Source: an uncultured Eubacteriales bacterium (GTDB lineage: Bacteria; Bacillota; Clostridia; Lachnospirales; Cellulosilyticaceae). From it: DNA of 64,000 nucleotides. How positions within the stretch are numbered: the stretch's first letter is position 1; each line of letters starts with the position of its first letter. Shown here piece after piece: positions 1-7,153 of the stretch. The stretch lies in NCBI GenBank assembly GCA_900551325.1, contig URVM01000016.1, forward strand, positions 17,867 through 81,866, written 5' to 3'. Under the pieces are notes generated by a model. The model searched no databases. It was not told the DNA's origin and saw nothing but the letters and a program-made list of their open reading frames with translations. Position numbers and translations under genes: made by a program.

Positions 1-69
1 TTTCAAGAGGATATACTTCTTAATATTAATACACCAGAAGCCTATGAAGCATTGTTTCATAAAGATTAA
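1..69 (+). CDS. mobA: 3' end of probable molybdenum cofactor guanylyltransferase MobA (partial)
   Basis: The first 22 codons of the window are open and end in TAA at 67-69. The encoded tail contains LLNINTPEAYEAL, which matches the typical C-terminal NINTPED motif of MobA, the enzyme that transfers GMP from GTP to molybdopterin. The gene begins outside the window. It converges on mobB and moeA, which supports the call. Only the tail is visible, so the family assignment rests on one motif plus context. Confidence 0.6.
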   Translation, partial: FQEDILLNINTPEAYEALFHKD

Positions 70-112
70 TTTTTAGCTCTGTTAGATCATATTAATGATA
101 TAGCATACAAAA

Positions 113-150
113 GTAGCCCTATCCCCTCAATATTGAAGGGATAGGGCTAC
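113..150. terminator. Bidirectional hairpin terminator between mobA and mobB
   Basis: Two 18-base arms (113-130 and 133-150, core GTAGCCCTATCC) pair with a single mismatch around a 2-base loop. On the minus strand the stem is followed by TTTTG. It sits between convergent genes and can end both transcripts. Confidence 0.75.
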
Positions 151-320
151 TCGATTACAGAAATATCTATTTATTGTATTGAGTATAGCATAATTCTATA
201 TAATTCTATATATTTGTAGATATATTTCAGACTATATATCAGTTAGCTAAAGAAACATAGCATGGCGTTGTTTGTAGATTTCAATACGTGTATCTAAGCC
301 CGGAACAGTTGAGTGGATTC

Positions 321-827
321 TTATAGAAGAATTTTCTCTTTTATAATCTCTAATAGACGATCTATATCCTCTAAGCCGACTATAGGAACCTCTAGGTTTT
401 CTAAAGGTAAATCGCTTACAACCGCAAGAAGGGTTTCTTTATCACATACACAATGTGAAGAGATCTCCCCTCTTACAATTTCTATCTTAGGAAGATTTGA
501 ATACTTCATGCCCTCTACTATGACAATATCCATATCCTTTTGATACTGTATAAGTTCTTCTATTCTGGCTTTATAACAGTCTTGTATAAGCATCATTTTA
601 GTATCAGAATAGATCATAACACTTTTTGCACCTGCTTTTTTATGTCTATCTGTGTCTGTTCCTTCATGGTCTGCTACAAACTCATGACCATCGTGTTTAA
701 TCACGCCAACCTTATAATCTAACTCATTTAGCCTGCTGACTATTTTTTCTATAAGGGTTGTCTTGCCAGAATTTTTAACACCACTAACAGCAAATACTTT
801 TGGTGTCTTATTTTTCATAGTATCCAC
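321..827 (-). CDS. mobB: Molybdopterin-guanine dinucleotide biosynthesis protein MobB
   Basis: This is a 168-residue cytoplasmic P-loop GTPase of the MobB family. The Walker A motif GVKNSGKTTL lies at about residues 16-25, followed by GVIKHDGHEF and the switch-like EGTDTDRH, all characteristic of MobB, which assists MobA in converting Mo-molybdopterin to the dinucleotide cofactor. The gene starts 3 bases after the moeA stop codon, so the two are one operon. A start at the internal Met-4 is also possible. Past the stop codon another frame stays open to about 250 (see findings). Confidence 0.9.
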   Translation of the reverse strand: MDTMKNKTPKVFAVSGVKNSGKTTLIEKIVSRLNELDYKVGVIKHDGHEFVADHEGTDTDRHKKAGAKSVMIYSDTKMMLIQDCYKARIEELIQYQKDMDIVIVEGMKYSNLPKIEIVRGEISSHCVCDKETLLAVVSDLPLENLEVPIVGLEDIDRLLEIIKEKILL

Positions 828-830
828 TTT

Positions 831-2051
831 CTAGTACCTTCTTTCATCAAGTAATAGGACTTTAACTTCTTCGCCTTCTCTTATATACTCTGTCCCTGCT
901 GGAATATCTACTAAAGCATTACATAAGCTCATAGTATAAAGCGCACCTGATGCATGATTCCTATGGTTAATCCATACAAATCCTTCTTTATAGGCTACTC
1001 GAATAAATCTTCTTTTAATGCTCATTTTGTCAAAAGGTGTCGCCATAATTGCTCGTGTACAAATAGGTGCCACCTTCTCATCACCTATCATATGAGCCAG
1101 TAAAGGACGTATAATCACTTCAAAATTAACCAATGCTGCAAAAGGATTCCCTGAAAGGCCAACCATTAACTTTTCCTTATAAGTAGCTGCTAAAACAGGG
1201 GTTCCAGGCTGCATAGCAATACGCCAAAAAAGCCTGCTGGCCCCTATTAATTCTATGACTTCATGCATAATATCCTTTTTCCCTACTGAAACGCCTCCTG
1301 TTGTCACCATTAAATCTATTTCATCCCAATGTTTCATAAGGAGCTTTGCTACTTCCTCTGGTGCATCATTAATCATTTGTAGAACAAGCACCTCTACGCC
1401 TAATGCTTCCATTTTAGTCCTTAACATAACTTCGTTGGTATTGTAGATTTTCCCCTTAGTAAGAGGTGTACCTAGTGGCGTTAGTTCATCACCTGTACAC
1501 AATAATCCTACTTTTAATTTTTGTCTTACTTCTACCTCTTTTATACCCATACTTGCTAGGACACCTAAAGTAATAGGGGATAATCTTTCCCCTTCCTTAA
1601 AGAGAGGCGTTCCTACCTTAATATCTTCACCTTCAAAGCAGTAATTCGAATAAGGGGTCAATTCTTTGTAGATGGATACATTTTCTTCCCCCTCATCCGT
1701 ATCTTCTTTTCTTAAAACGCAGTCACAACCTTTTGGAATAGGTGCACCTGTCATAATATGAACAGCTTCACCTGCTTCAACGCTCCCTTCAAACCATCCT
1801 CCTGCACACACTTCTCCTATAACTTTTAGCACAACTGGTGATTCCTTAGTCGCACCTCTACTAGATGAAGCTTTAAATGCATACCCATCTAAAGGCGAAC
1901 GATCAAAGGGCGGATTGGAAATAGGTGCCACATAATCTCTTCCTAATATTCTTCCATTGGCTTTTTCTAAAGGTATATATTCTGTTTTAGAATGTCTCTT
2001 AGCATGGTCCTTTAACTTCTTAATAGCTTCTTCTAAATTTATTCCAACCAT
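831..2051 (-). CDS. moeA: Molybdopterin molybdenumtransferase MoeA
   Basis: 406 residues, the usual MoeA length. MoeA inserts molybdate into adenylylated molybdopterin. Visible hallmarks are the N-terminal SNPPFDRSPLDGYA segment (residues about 45-58), GEDIKVGTPLF, the MoCF-domain signature TTGGVSVGKKD (about 250-260) and GLSGNPFAALVNFE. The start has a clear AAGGAGAA ribosome site. It is the first gene of a two-gene minus-strand unit with mobB. No molybdoenzyme gene is seen in the window, so the user of the cofactor lies elsewhere. Confidence 0.95.
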   Translation of the reverse strand: MVGINLEEAIKKLKDHAKRHSKTEYIPLEKANGRILGRDYVAPISNPPFDRSPLDGYAFKASSSRGATKESPVVLKVIGEVCAGGWFEGSVEAGEAVHIMTGAPIPKGCDCVLRKEDTDEGEENVSIYKELTPYSNYCFEGEDIKVGTPLFKEGERLSPITLGVLASMGIKEVEVRQKLKVGLLCTGDELTPLGTPLTKGKIYNTNEVMLRTKMEALGVEVLVLQMINDAPEEVAKLLMKHWDEIDLMVTTGGVSVGKKDIMHEVIELIGASRLFWRIAMQPGTPVLAATYKEKLMVGLSGNPFAALVNFEVIIRPLLAHMIGDEKVAPICTRAIMATPFDKMSIKRRFIRVAYKEGFVWINHRNHASGALYTMSLCNALVDIPAGTEYIREGEEVKVLLLDERRY

Positions 2052-2179
2052 TATAATTCTCCTTTTCTAAAGGCACAATGTATAGACTTCTATTATAAAA
2101 TATCATTGTTAAAAAAATACCAATTGAATTGTATTGCTTTACTTCCATTCTTTCCGTAATAAATCTCACGCTTTAACTT

Positions 2180-3286
2180 TTATTTTTCTAGTTCTTTTAC
2201 AATCCACTCTAAGCGTTTTACAATATCAAGCTTTTGTGTACAAAGCTTTTCACATTTTCCACATTTAATACAGTCTGAGGCACCTGGCTTACCTTCTTTA
2301 ATAAGCCCCCAGTTTTTATTTTCCTCGTATTTTGCTTTTACGCCATCAAGCCCTGTTAAAATATAGCTATTATACATTTCCATAAACAATGGAATATCAA
2401 TGCCTTTCGGACAATGTTTACAGTACTGGCAAGTTGTACAAAATCCATTCATCTCTTCTCTTAGATGGCCTTTGATAGCATCGATTTTTTCTTTACCAAA
2501 GACTTCTATATTTTTCACTGCCTCTACATTATGTTTTACTTCTTCACAACTTCCCATACCTGAAAGTACAACTGAAATACTTTCGTGTGATGCATTAAAT
2601 CTAAGAGCTGCTTGAACGGTAGACTCTTCTTCATTTTGTCTAAGGAAAGAGAAGTAATCTTGATGCTGTGGAATAAGGCCTCCACCTAGTGGATTCATCG
2701 TTACTACACCAAGACCATGTTTGTAAGCTGCTTCAATGCCTTCTGCTCTATAAGGGAAGTTTACTGCATTGTACCCTAGTGTAACCCCTTCAAAAAGTCC
2801 ATCTTCTACCATCATCCGAATCTCTTCACCACTTGCATGGGTTGAGAACACTAAATGGTCAATAAGTCCTTCTTCTTTCGCTTTTAAAGCACCCCAGTAA
2901 GGTCCATCTTTTGCAATAACTTTTTTATACTGGTCATAAGTTAAAATACACCACATATTATAGAAGTTAATTTTCTCAAGTCCCATACGTTTTAAAGAAC
3001 GTTCTAAGCGACGTCTTACATCATCAGCTGTAGGATCAGCGGAAAGACTGCTTTTAGTAGATACATAAAAATCATGTGGCATATTTTTAAAAGCTTCTCC
3101 AAAAATGTCTTCACTTCTATCTAAACAATAATTAGGTGCTGTATCAAAATAGTTGATACCAAGCTGGTTTGCATAGCGTACAACTTCTGCCCCTTCTTCT
3201 ATTGAGCAGTTATCTGGAAAACGCATACCTCCAAAGCCAATTGCAGATACTTTTTTACCTGTTTTACCATATGGTTTATAAATCAT
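2180..3286 (-). CDS. Aldo/keto reductase with C-terminal 4Fe-4S ferredoxin domain
   Basis: 368 residues. The N-terminal two thirds is an aldo/keto reductase barrel (KTGKKVSAIGFGGMRFP start; FDTAPNYCLDRSEDIFG with the catalytic Asp and Tyr region at about 47-63; YNAVNFPYRAEGIEAA; VVTMNPLGGG). The C-terminus carries two cysteine clusters, CTTCQYCKHCPKGIDIP and DCIKCGKCEKLC, a ferredoxin-like arrangement common in clostridial 'aldo/keto reductase of the ferredoxin type'. The substrate is unknown. It is preceded by a GGGGG ribosome site and lies 128 bases upstream of moeA, probably as a separate unit. Confidence 0.9.
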   Translation of the reverse strand: MIYKPYGKTGKKVSAIGFGGMRFPDNCSIEEGAEVVRYANQLGINYFDTAPNYCLDRSEDIFGEAFKNMPHDFYVSTKSSLSADPTADDVRRRLERSLKRMGLEKINFYNMWCILTYDQYKKVIAKDGPYWGALKAKEEGLIDHLVFSTHASGEEIRMMVEDGLFEGVTLGYNAVNFPYRAEGIEAAYKHGLGVVTMNPLGGGLIPQHQDYFSFLRQNEEESTVQAALRFNASHESISVVLSGMGSCEEVKHNVEAVKNIEVFGKEKIDAIKGHLREEMNGFCTTCQYCKHCPKGIDIPLFMEMYNSYILTGLDGVKAKYEENKNWGLIKEGKPGASDCIKCGKCEKLCTQKLDIVKRLEWIVKELEK

Positions 3287-3355
3287 TTTTTGTCCCCCTG
3301 ACTTTCTCTACTTATTATTTTTTAATTATAAGACACAGGCTTGAATTTCATTAAT

Positions 3356-4594
3356 TTAAATTATTTCTGCTATCCTTACAATGGTGTTAGAGCCATACTC
3401 AAAACCTGTTGCATTAAAAGTAAATAATCCACTTGGTGCATCCTGAATAAAAGGTAGGGTTAAGCCATTATCTAGCCATCTAATTTCTTTGGCCTCTTTG
3501 AAAATACCTGTGAAAGTTTTAGGTGCACTTCCTCCGCTTCCTACAGTTACATTTTCATCCCCTGAAATAGGTAGATCAAATATGAAAAGATAGATTTTGC
3601 CATCTTCTGTTTGTAATCCAAAGTTTTCACCCTCACCAACAATATGGCAAGGTCTGCCTTTATAAATAACATCTCCATAAGTCTCAAGCCATTGACCAAC
3701 AACACCTAATAAAGCACTCATCATTTCAGGTATAACACCTGATCCGTCTGGACCTACATTTAATAATAAATTGGCGCCTACCTTGCGGCAATGACATAAA
3801 GTCTTGATGATCTGAGCTGGTGTTTTATAATTATAGTCAGCATGCCCATATCCCCAGTGATCATTTAAGGTGTAGCACATTTCTCCTGAAACATATTTAG
3901 TCATATGTGAACGTTCTATAGGACTTGGTAATCCTTGTTCAAATGTCACACTGTCTATTTCAGGGTGGCCTAACTCTCCTCTTGCACCGAGACCTGTATT
4001 ATTAATAATCATAGCCTCTGGTTGATGTTTTCTAATCGTGCTATACAATTCATCAAGCTTCCAATCTGCATCTGGTTTACTCCAGTTTCCATCAAACCAT
4101 AATCCACCTATTTTCCCATAATTGGTACATAGTATCTCAACTGATTGGCGTAAATATTCTAAATAAGCATCAAAATTACTATCAAAATCTTCATGGTGCC
4201 AATCTAAAGTCGTATGATAAAAGAAAGGTACAATACCCTCTTCATTACAAGCCTCTACAAATTCAGCAATTAAATCTCTTCCTACTGGACTATGTATCAC
4301 ATCAAAATCACTTAACCCCTTTGTATCATAGAGTGAAAAACCATCGTGATGTCTTGTTGTAAGTGTAATATATTTCATACCTGCTCGTTTCGCTAACCTT
4401 GCAATAGCTCTTGCATCGAACCCCTTGGCTGTAAAAGTATCTTTTAATTTTGCATATTCTTCTTTTGGAATATGATGCATAGCTTGTACCCATTCACCTT
4501 TTCCAAGCTGAGAATAAAGCCCCCAGTGTATAAACATACCATATGCCATTGTTTCAAAATCCGCAATTCTCTTTTCAGGTATTAAATTTGCCAT
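3356..4594 (-). CDS. GH29 alpha-L-fucosidase
   Basis: 412 residues from the chosen start. GH29 hallmarks are FIHWGLYSQLGKGEW near the N-terminus, YITLTTRHHDGFSLYDTK, and GGLWFDGNW, where the Asp is the expected nucleophile. No signal peptide, so it is probably cytoplasmic and acts on imported fucosylated oligosaccharides. An upstream ATG at 4639 is open, but the ATG at 4594 has the GGAGGGAAG ribosome site 6-8 bases ahead and fits the family N-terminus; a promoter candidate at 4652-4680 would put the transcript start almost on the upstream ATG, again favouring 4594. The gene appears monocistronic. Confidence 0.92.
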   Translation of the reverse strand: MANLIPEKRIADFETMAYGMFIHWGLYSQLGKGEWVQAMHHIPKEEYAKLKDTFTAKGFDARAIARLAKRAGMKYITLTTRHHDGFSLYDTKGLSDFDVIHSPVGRDLIAEFVEACNEEGIVPFFYHTTLDWHHEDFDSNFDAYLEYLRQSVEILCTNYGKIGGLWFDGNWSKPDADWKLDELYSTIRKHQPEAMIINNTGLGARGELGHPEIDSVTFEQGLPSPIERSHMTKYVSGEMCYTLNDHWGYGHADYNYKTPAQIIKTLCHCRKVGANLLLNVGPDGSGVIPEMMSALLGVVGQWLETYGDVIYKGRPCHIVGEGENFGLQTEDGKIYLFIFDLPISGDENVTVGSGGSAPKTFTGIFKEAKEIRWLDNGLTLPFIQDAPSGLFTFNATGFEYGSNTIVRIAEII

Positions 4595-4651
4595 TTTAAC
4601 TTCCCTCCACTTATATATTATGGTAAAGTCTTTTTCCATAAGTTAACTTAA

Positions 4652-4680
4652 AATATATCTTATTTCCCATGCCTTTTCAA
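4652..4680 (-). promoter_or_regulatory. Probable sigma-A promoter of the fucosidase gene
   Basis: On the minus strand TTGAAA (4675-4680) is followed after exactly 17 bases by TATATT (4652-4657), placing a start site near 4645, about 50 bases before the fucosidase ATG. Confidence 0.55.
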
Positions 4681-4732
4681 TACTTCTATATGAAATGAGC
4701 GTCTAATTATATATATTTTTTTAGTAAATTAT

Positions 4733-4797
4733 TATTACTACTTTACTAAAGTTATATAATAAATTATTTTATAAATAACTTTAGTAAAGTAGTAATA
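4733..4797. repeat. Perfect 23-bp inverted repeat upstream of the fucosidase gene
   Basis: Arms 4733-4755 and 4775-4797 are exact reverse complements with a 19-base AT loop. Each arm contains the near-palindrome ACTTTA-N-TAAAGT (4740-4752 and 4778-4790), and a third related half, TTTAGTAAA, occurs at 4720-4728. It may be a pair of operators for an unlinked regulator of the fucosidase gene, or a long terminator for the PepSY gene that ends at 4899. Confidence 0.8.
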
Positions 4798-4898
4798 CTT
4801 AAGTAAAAAAATAGATATAGGCTTAGTAGTCATATTAAACTATCTATCCTATATCTATTATAGTACATTGAATGATTAACTCTCTATTAATCTCAATC

Positions 4899-5456
4899 TT
4901 ATTTAACTAATAATTCTTTTTCTGATTTTAAGATTTCTCCTGTTTGTGCATCAATCTCAAAATCATATTCATACTGTGTATCTCTTATAGTTATATCATA
5001 ATTAGGGATCACTTCATCCCCTTCATATTCAAAGCCTATAATATTTCCTTCTGGCACTTCATTTTGAGCAATCTCTTTTGCCTTTTTATCTCCAATTAAT
5101 TTAGATGGATCTACAGCATTTAACTGATCTACTTCTATCTCTTTTTCTACACCACGAATGGTTCCATCATAAGCATTAATCTCTAGCTCATACTCCATAT
5201 TATCTTTTACTACTTTAAACTCATAACTAGGCACTGCATCATCAAAGTCTTGTTTGAGTTTTATTATGGTTCCACCAGGAATTTCTTGGTTAACAATATT
5301 TGTTGCTTCTTCCTCGGTAAGCATTTTTGCTTGTTCAGTATTTTGGACAGTCCCTTGCTCACTTGTAGGTTGTGGGTTTACAGGTGCGTTAGTATTACTA
5401 CATCCAACTAAAGCCCCTATTAATAATAGAATTGTACCTATAGCAAATGGTTTCAT
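4899..5456 (-). CDS. Secreted lipoprotein with two PepSY domains
   Basis: 185 residues. The N-terminus is a lipoprotein signal with lipobox LVGC (about residues 16-19), followed by a Thr/Gln/Asn linker. Two repeats of a PepSY unit follow (each beginning with EEAxxIxxxExPxG-like sequence and ending in YDGTIRG or AQTGEILK). PepSY lipoproteins are membrane-anchored and thought to modulate proteases or sensors, but no specific role can be given. Preceded by AAGGAGTG. Single gene between terminator-like regions. Confidence 0.85.
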   Translation of the reverse strand: MKPFAIGTILLLIGALVGCSNTNAPVNPQPTSEQGTVQNTEQAKMLTEEEATNIVNQEIPGGTIIKLKQDFDDAVPSYEFKVVKDNMEYELEINAYDGTIRGVEKEIEVDQLNAVDPSKLIGDKKAKEIAQNEVPEGNIIGFEYEGDEVIPNYDITIRDTQYEYDFEIDAQTGEILKSEKELLVK

Positions 5457-5579
5457 ATGATCACTCCTTATAATTTTTCATGTTTAGAGTGCCCATTCTT
5501 TTGCTATATAATGTATTTACTAACTTTTCTTTATCTTATTATTGATTTTATATATGATAAAAGAGTTTTATTCAGTTTA

Positions 5580-6200
5580 TTATTTTACTACTCTATACCT
5601 TAATACAGTTTTAAGTTTATCCTTTTCTACTCTTCTTGCATCAGATAAATATATTTCCCTATGAACTAAAGTTTTAATCTGTAATCCATTATCTTCTATA
5701 AATGCTTTCATTTTATTAAAAGATTCTGGTTCACTATCATAAGAACCTATATGCAGGATTTGTACAGATAGGCCATCTTCTATTTCATCAAAGTATGCTT
5801 CTTTAAGGAGTGGGTTTGCCTTTTTCTTATTTACAATTTCAAAAGCTTTTTCTACTACTTCTTCATTTACAAAATCAGGCTGTCTAATCATAATCGTATA
5901 GACCAATTCATCTTTATTTAACACTTCACTTTTTCTACCTTCCTCTGTTAAATCCCATAATCCTTCTAGGGGATAAACTGTATATTCAAAATACCCCTCT
6001 GGTGTAAATCCATTTTTAGGCATCATTCGAACAGCATATGCAAGGGAATATAAGACGCCTATTCTTTCTGCAAAATCCTCACTATTAGGATTTCCCTTAC
6101 CTTTTATACAAAAGAATTTTTGTTTAGGAACAGTTACTAGCACTGGTTTATCCTTAGGACAATACAGTTCTTTTTCATGTTTTTTATATTCATGCTTCAT
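5580..6200 (-). CDS. GyrI-like small-molecule-binding domain protein
   Basis: 206 residues with the layout of stand-alone GyrI-like proteins: N-terminal KHEYKKHEKELYCPKDKP, then VPKQKFFCIKGKGNPNSEDFAERIGVLYSLAY, and EGLWDL further on. No DNA-binding domain. These proteins bind small hydrophobic or cationic compounds, and some are hydrolases of toxic metabolites. The start has AGGAGGAAG. A second GyrI-like domain occurs in the AraC regulator at 34557-35447. Confidence 0.8.
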   Translation of the reverse strand: MKHEYKKHEKELYCPKDKPVLVTVPKQKFFCIKGKGNPNSEDFAERIGVLYSLAYAVRMMPKNGFTPEGYFEYTVYPLEGLWDLTEEGRKSEVLNKDELVYTIMIRQPDFVNEEVVEKAFEIVNKKKANPLLKEAYFDEIEDGLSVQILHIGSYDSEPESFNKMKAFIEDNGLQIKTLVHREIYLSDARRVEKDKLKTVLRYRVVK

Positions 6201-6493
6201 TAGTCTTCCTCCTTATTTAATTTTTCCTACAAATCTCTATCTATCCAATTTGTCTTTTATAAATATGTTGAGACATAATCCAAAATCTATGGTTATTTTA
6301 ACATAATCATTCATAATCATTTATTTATTAAGTAAAATAATTTAGTTTCATTAAATATAAGGTCTAAAATAAATAAGTAAAAAATAAAAAAGAGCAACCA
6401 CTGTGACGGCCCTCTCTTCCCATCTTTATTATATAATAATTCTAAGATTATTACTAGACTATGAATTGTTTAGTAAGTACGCTAAAATTGGAA

Positions 6494-6510
6494 TTAACAA
6501 TAATTGTTAA
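6494..6510. promoter_or_regulatory. Palindrome upstream of arr, possible operator
   Basis: TTAACAAT-A-ATTGTTAA is a perfect 8+1+8 palindrome 68 bases before the arr start, just upstream of a TATATA (6519-6524) that could be a -10 element. The rest of the 377-base gap (6201-6577) shows no gene. Confidence 0.35.
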
Positions 6511-6577
6511 AGATAACTTATATAGGATGCATCCAAAATCAACAGAATTAATGTTTTTAAACAATAGGAGGCGTTTC

Positions 6578-7051
6578 ATGGAAGCAAATAAAATAAATGC
6601 AGAAAAAATAGAAAAAGTAAATGCAATTAATAATACAGAAAACAATAAAGTTTTAGATGTGGGCCCTTTTTATCATGGTACAAAAGCTCAGTTAAAATTA
6701 GGGGACTTATTAGAACCAGGATATAAATCCAACTACGGTAAACAATCAAAAGCAAATTACGTCTATCTGACAGCTACAATGGATGCTGCTATTTGGGGCG
6801 CTGAACTTGCATTAGGAGATGCCCCTGGTCGCATCTACCGTGTAGAACCGCTAGGAGATATTGAGGACGATCCTAATTTAACAGATAAGAAGTTTCCAGG
6901 TAATCCTACAAGGTCCTACCGTACTAAGCAGCCCTTACGTGTAATTGGAGAAGTTTTAAATTGGGAAGGACATTCTAAAGAGTTACTTCAAAATATGCGT
7001 GAGCATCTTAGCAAGTTAGATAAACTTGGTATAGAAGCCATTAATGATTGA
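6578..7051 (+). CDS. arr: Rifamycin ADP-ribosyltransferase Arr
   Basis: 157 residues. The sequence is closely Arr-like throughout: FYHGTKAQLKLGDLLEPGY, NYVYLTATMDAAIWGAELA, GRIYRVEPLG, and IEDDPNLTDKKFPGNPTRSY with the NPTRSYR block that lines the active site. Arr inactivates rifampicin by ADP-ribosylating its 23-hydroxyl using NAD. The chosen ATG at 6578 has AGGAGG six bases upstream; an open stretch further 5' to 6461 lacks a ribosome site. It is one of few plus-strand genes and stands alone, ending at a strong terminator, which suggests an acquired single-gene unit. Confidence 0.93.
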   Translation: MEANKINAEKIEKVNAINNTENNKVLDVGPFYHGTKAQLKLGDLLEPGYKSNYGKQSKANYVYLTATMDAAIWGAELALGDAPGRIYRVEPLGDIEDDPNLTDKKFPGNPTRSYRTKQPLRVIGEVLNWEGHSKELLQNMREHLSKLDKLGIEAIND

Positions 7052-7057
7052 TAGCTA

Positions 7058-7099
7058 AAAGGTCCCAACATACTATTTATTTAATATGTTGGGACCTTT
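7058..7099. terminator. Terminator after arr
   Basis: 15-bp perfect stem (AAAGGTCCCAACATA at 7058-7072 with its complement at 7085-7099), then AGTTTATTCTT. It lies between convergent arr and the ABC permease gene and can serve both. Confidence 0.85.
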
Positions 7100-7100
7100 A

Positions 7101-7139
7101 GTTTATTCTTATAGTTTATTCTTATAGTGTATTCTTATA
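7101..7139. repeat. 13-bp tandem repeat, three copies
   Basis: GTTTATTCTTATA occurs at 7101-7113 and 7114-7126, and as GTGTATTCTTATA at 7127-7139; a decayed fourth unit follows. It occupies the short gap between the terminator and the end of the permease gene. Confidence 0.8.
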
Positions 7140-7153
7140 TCCTATTCTTCACC

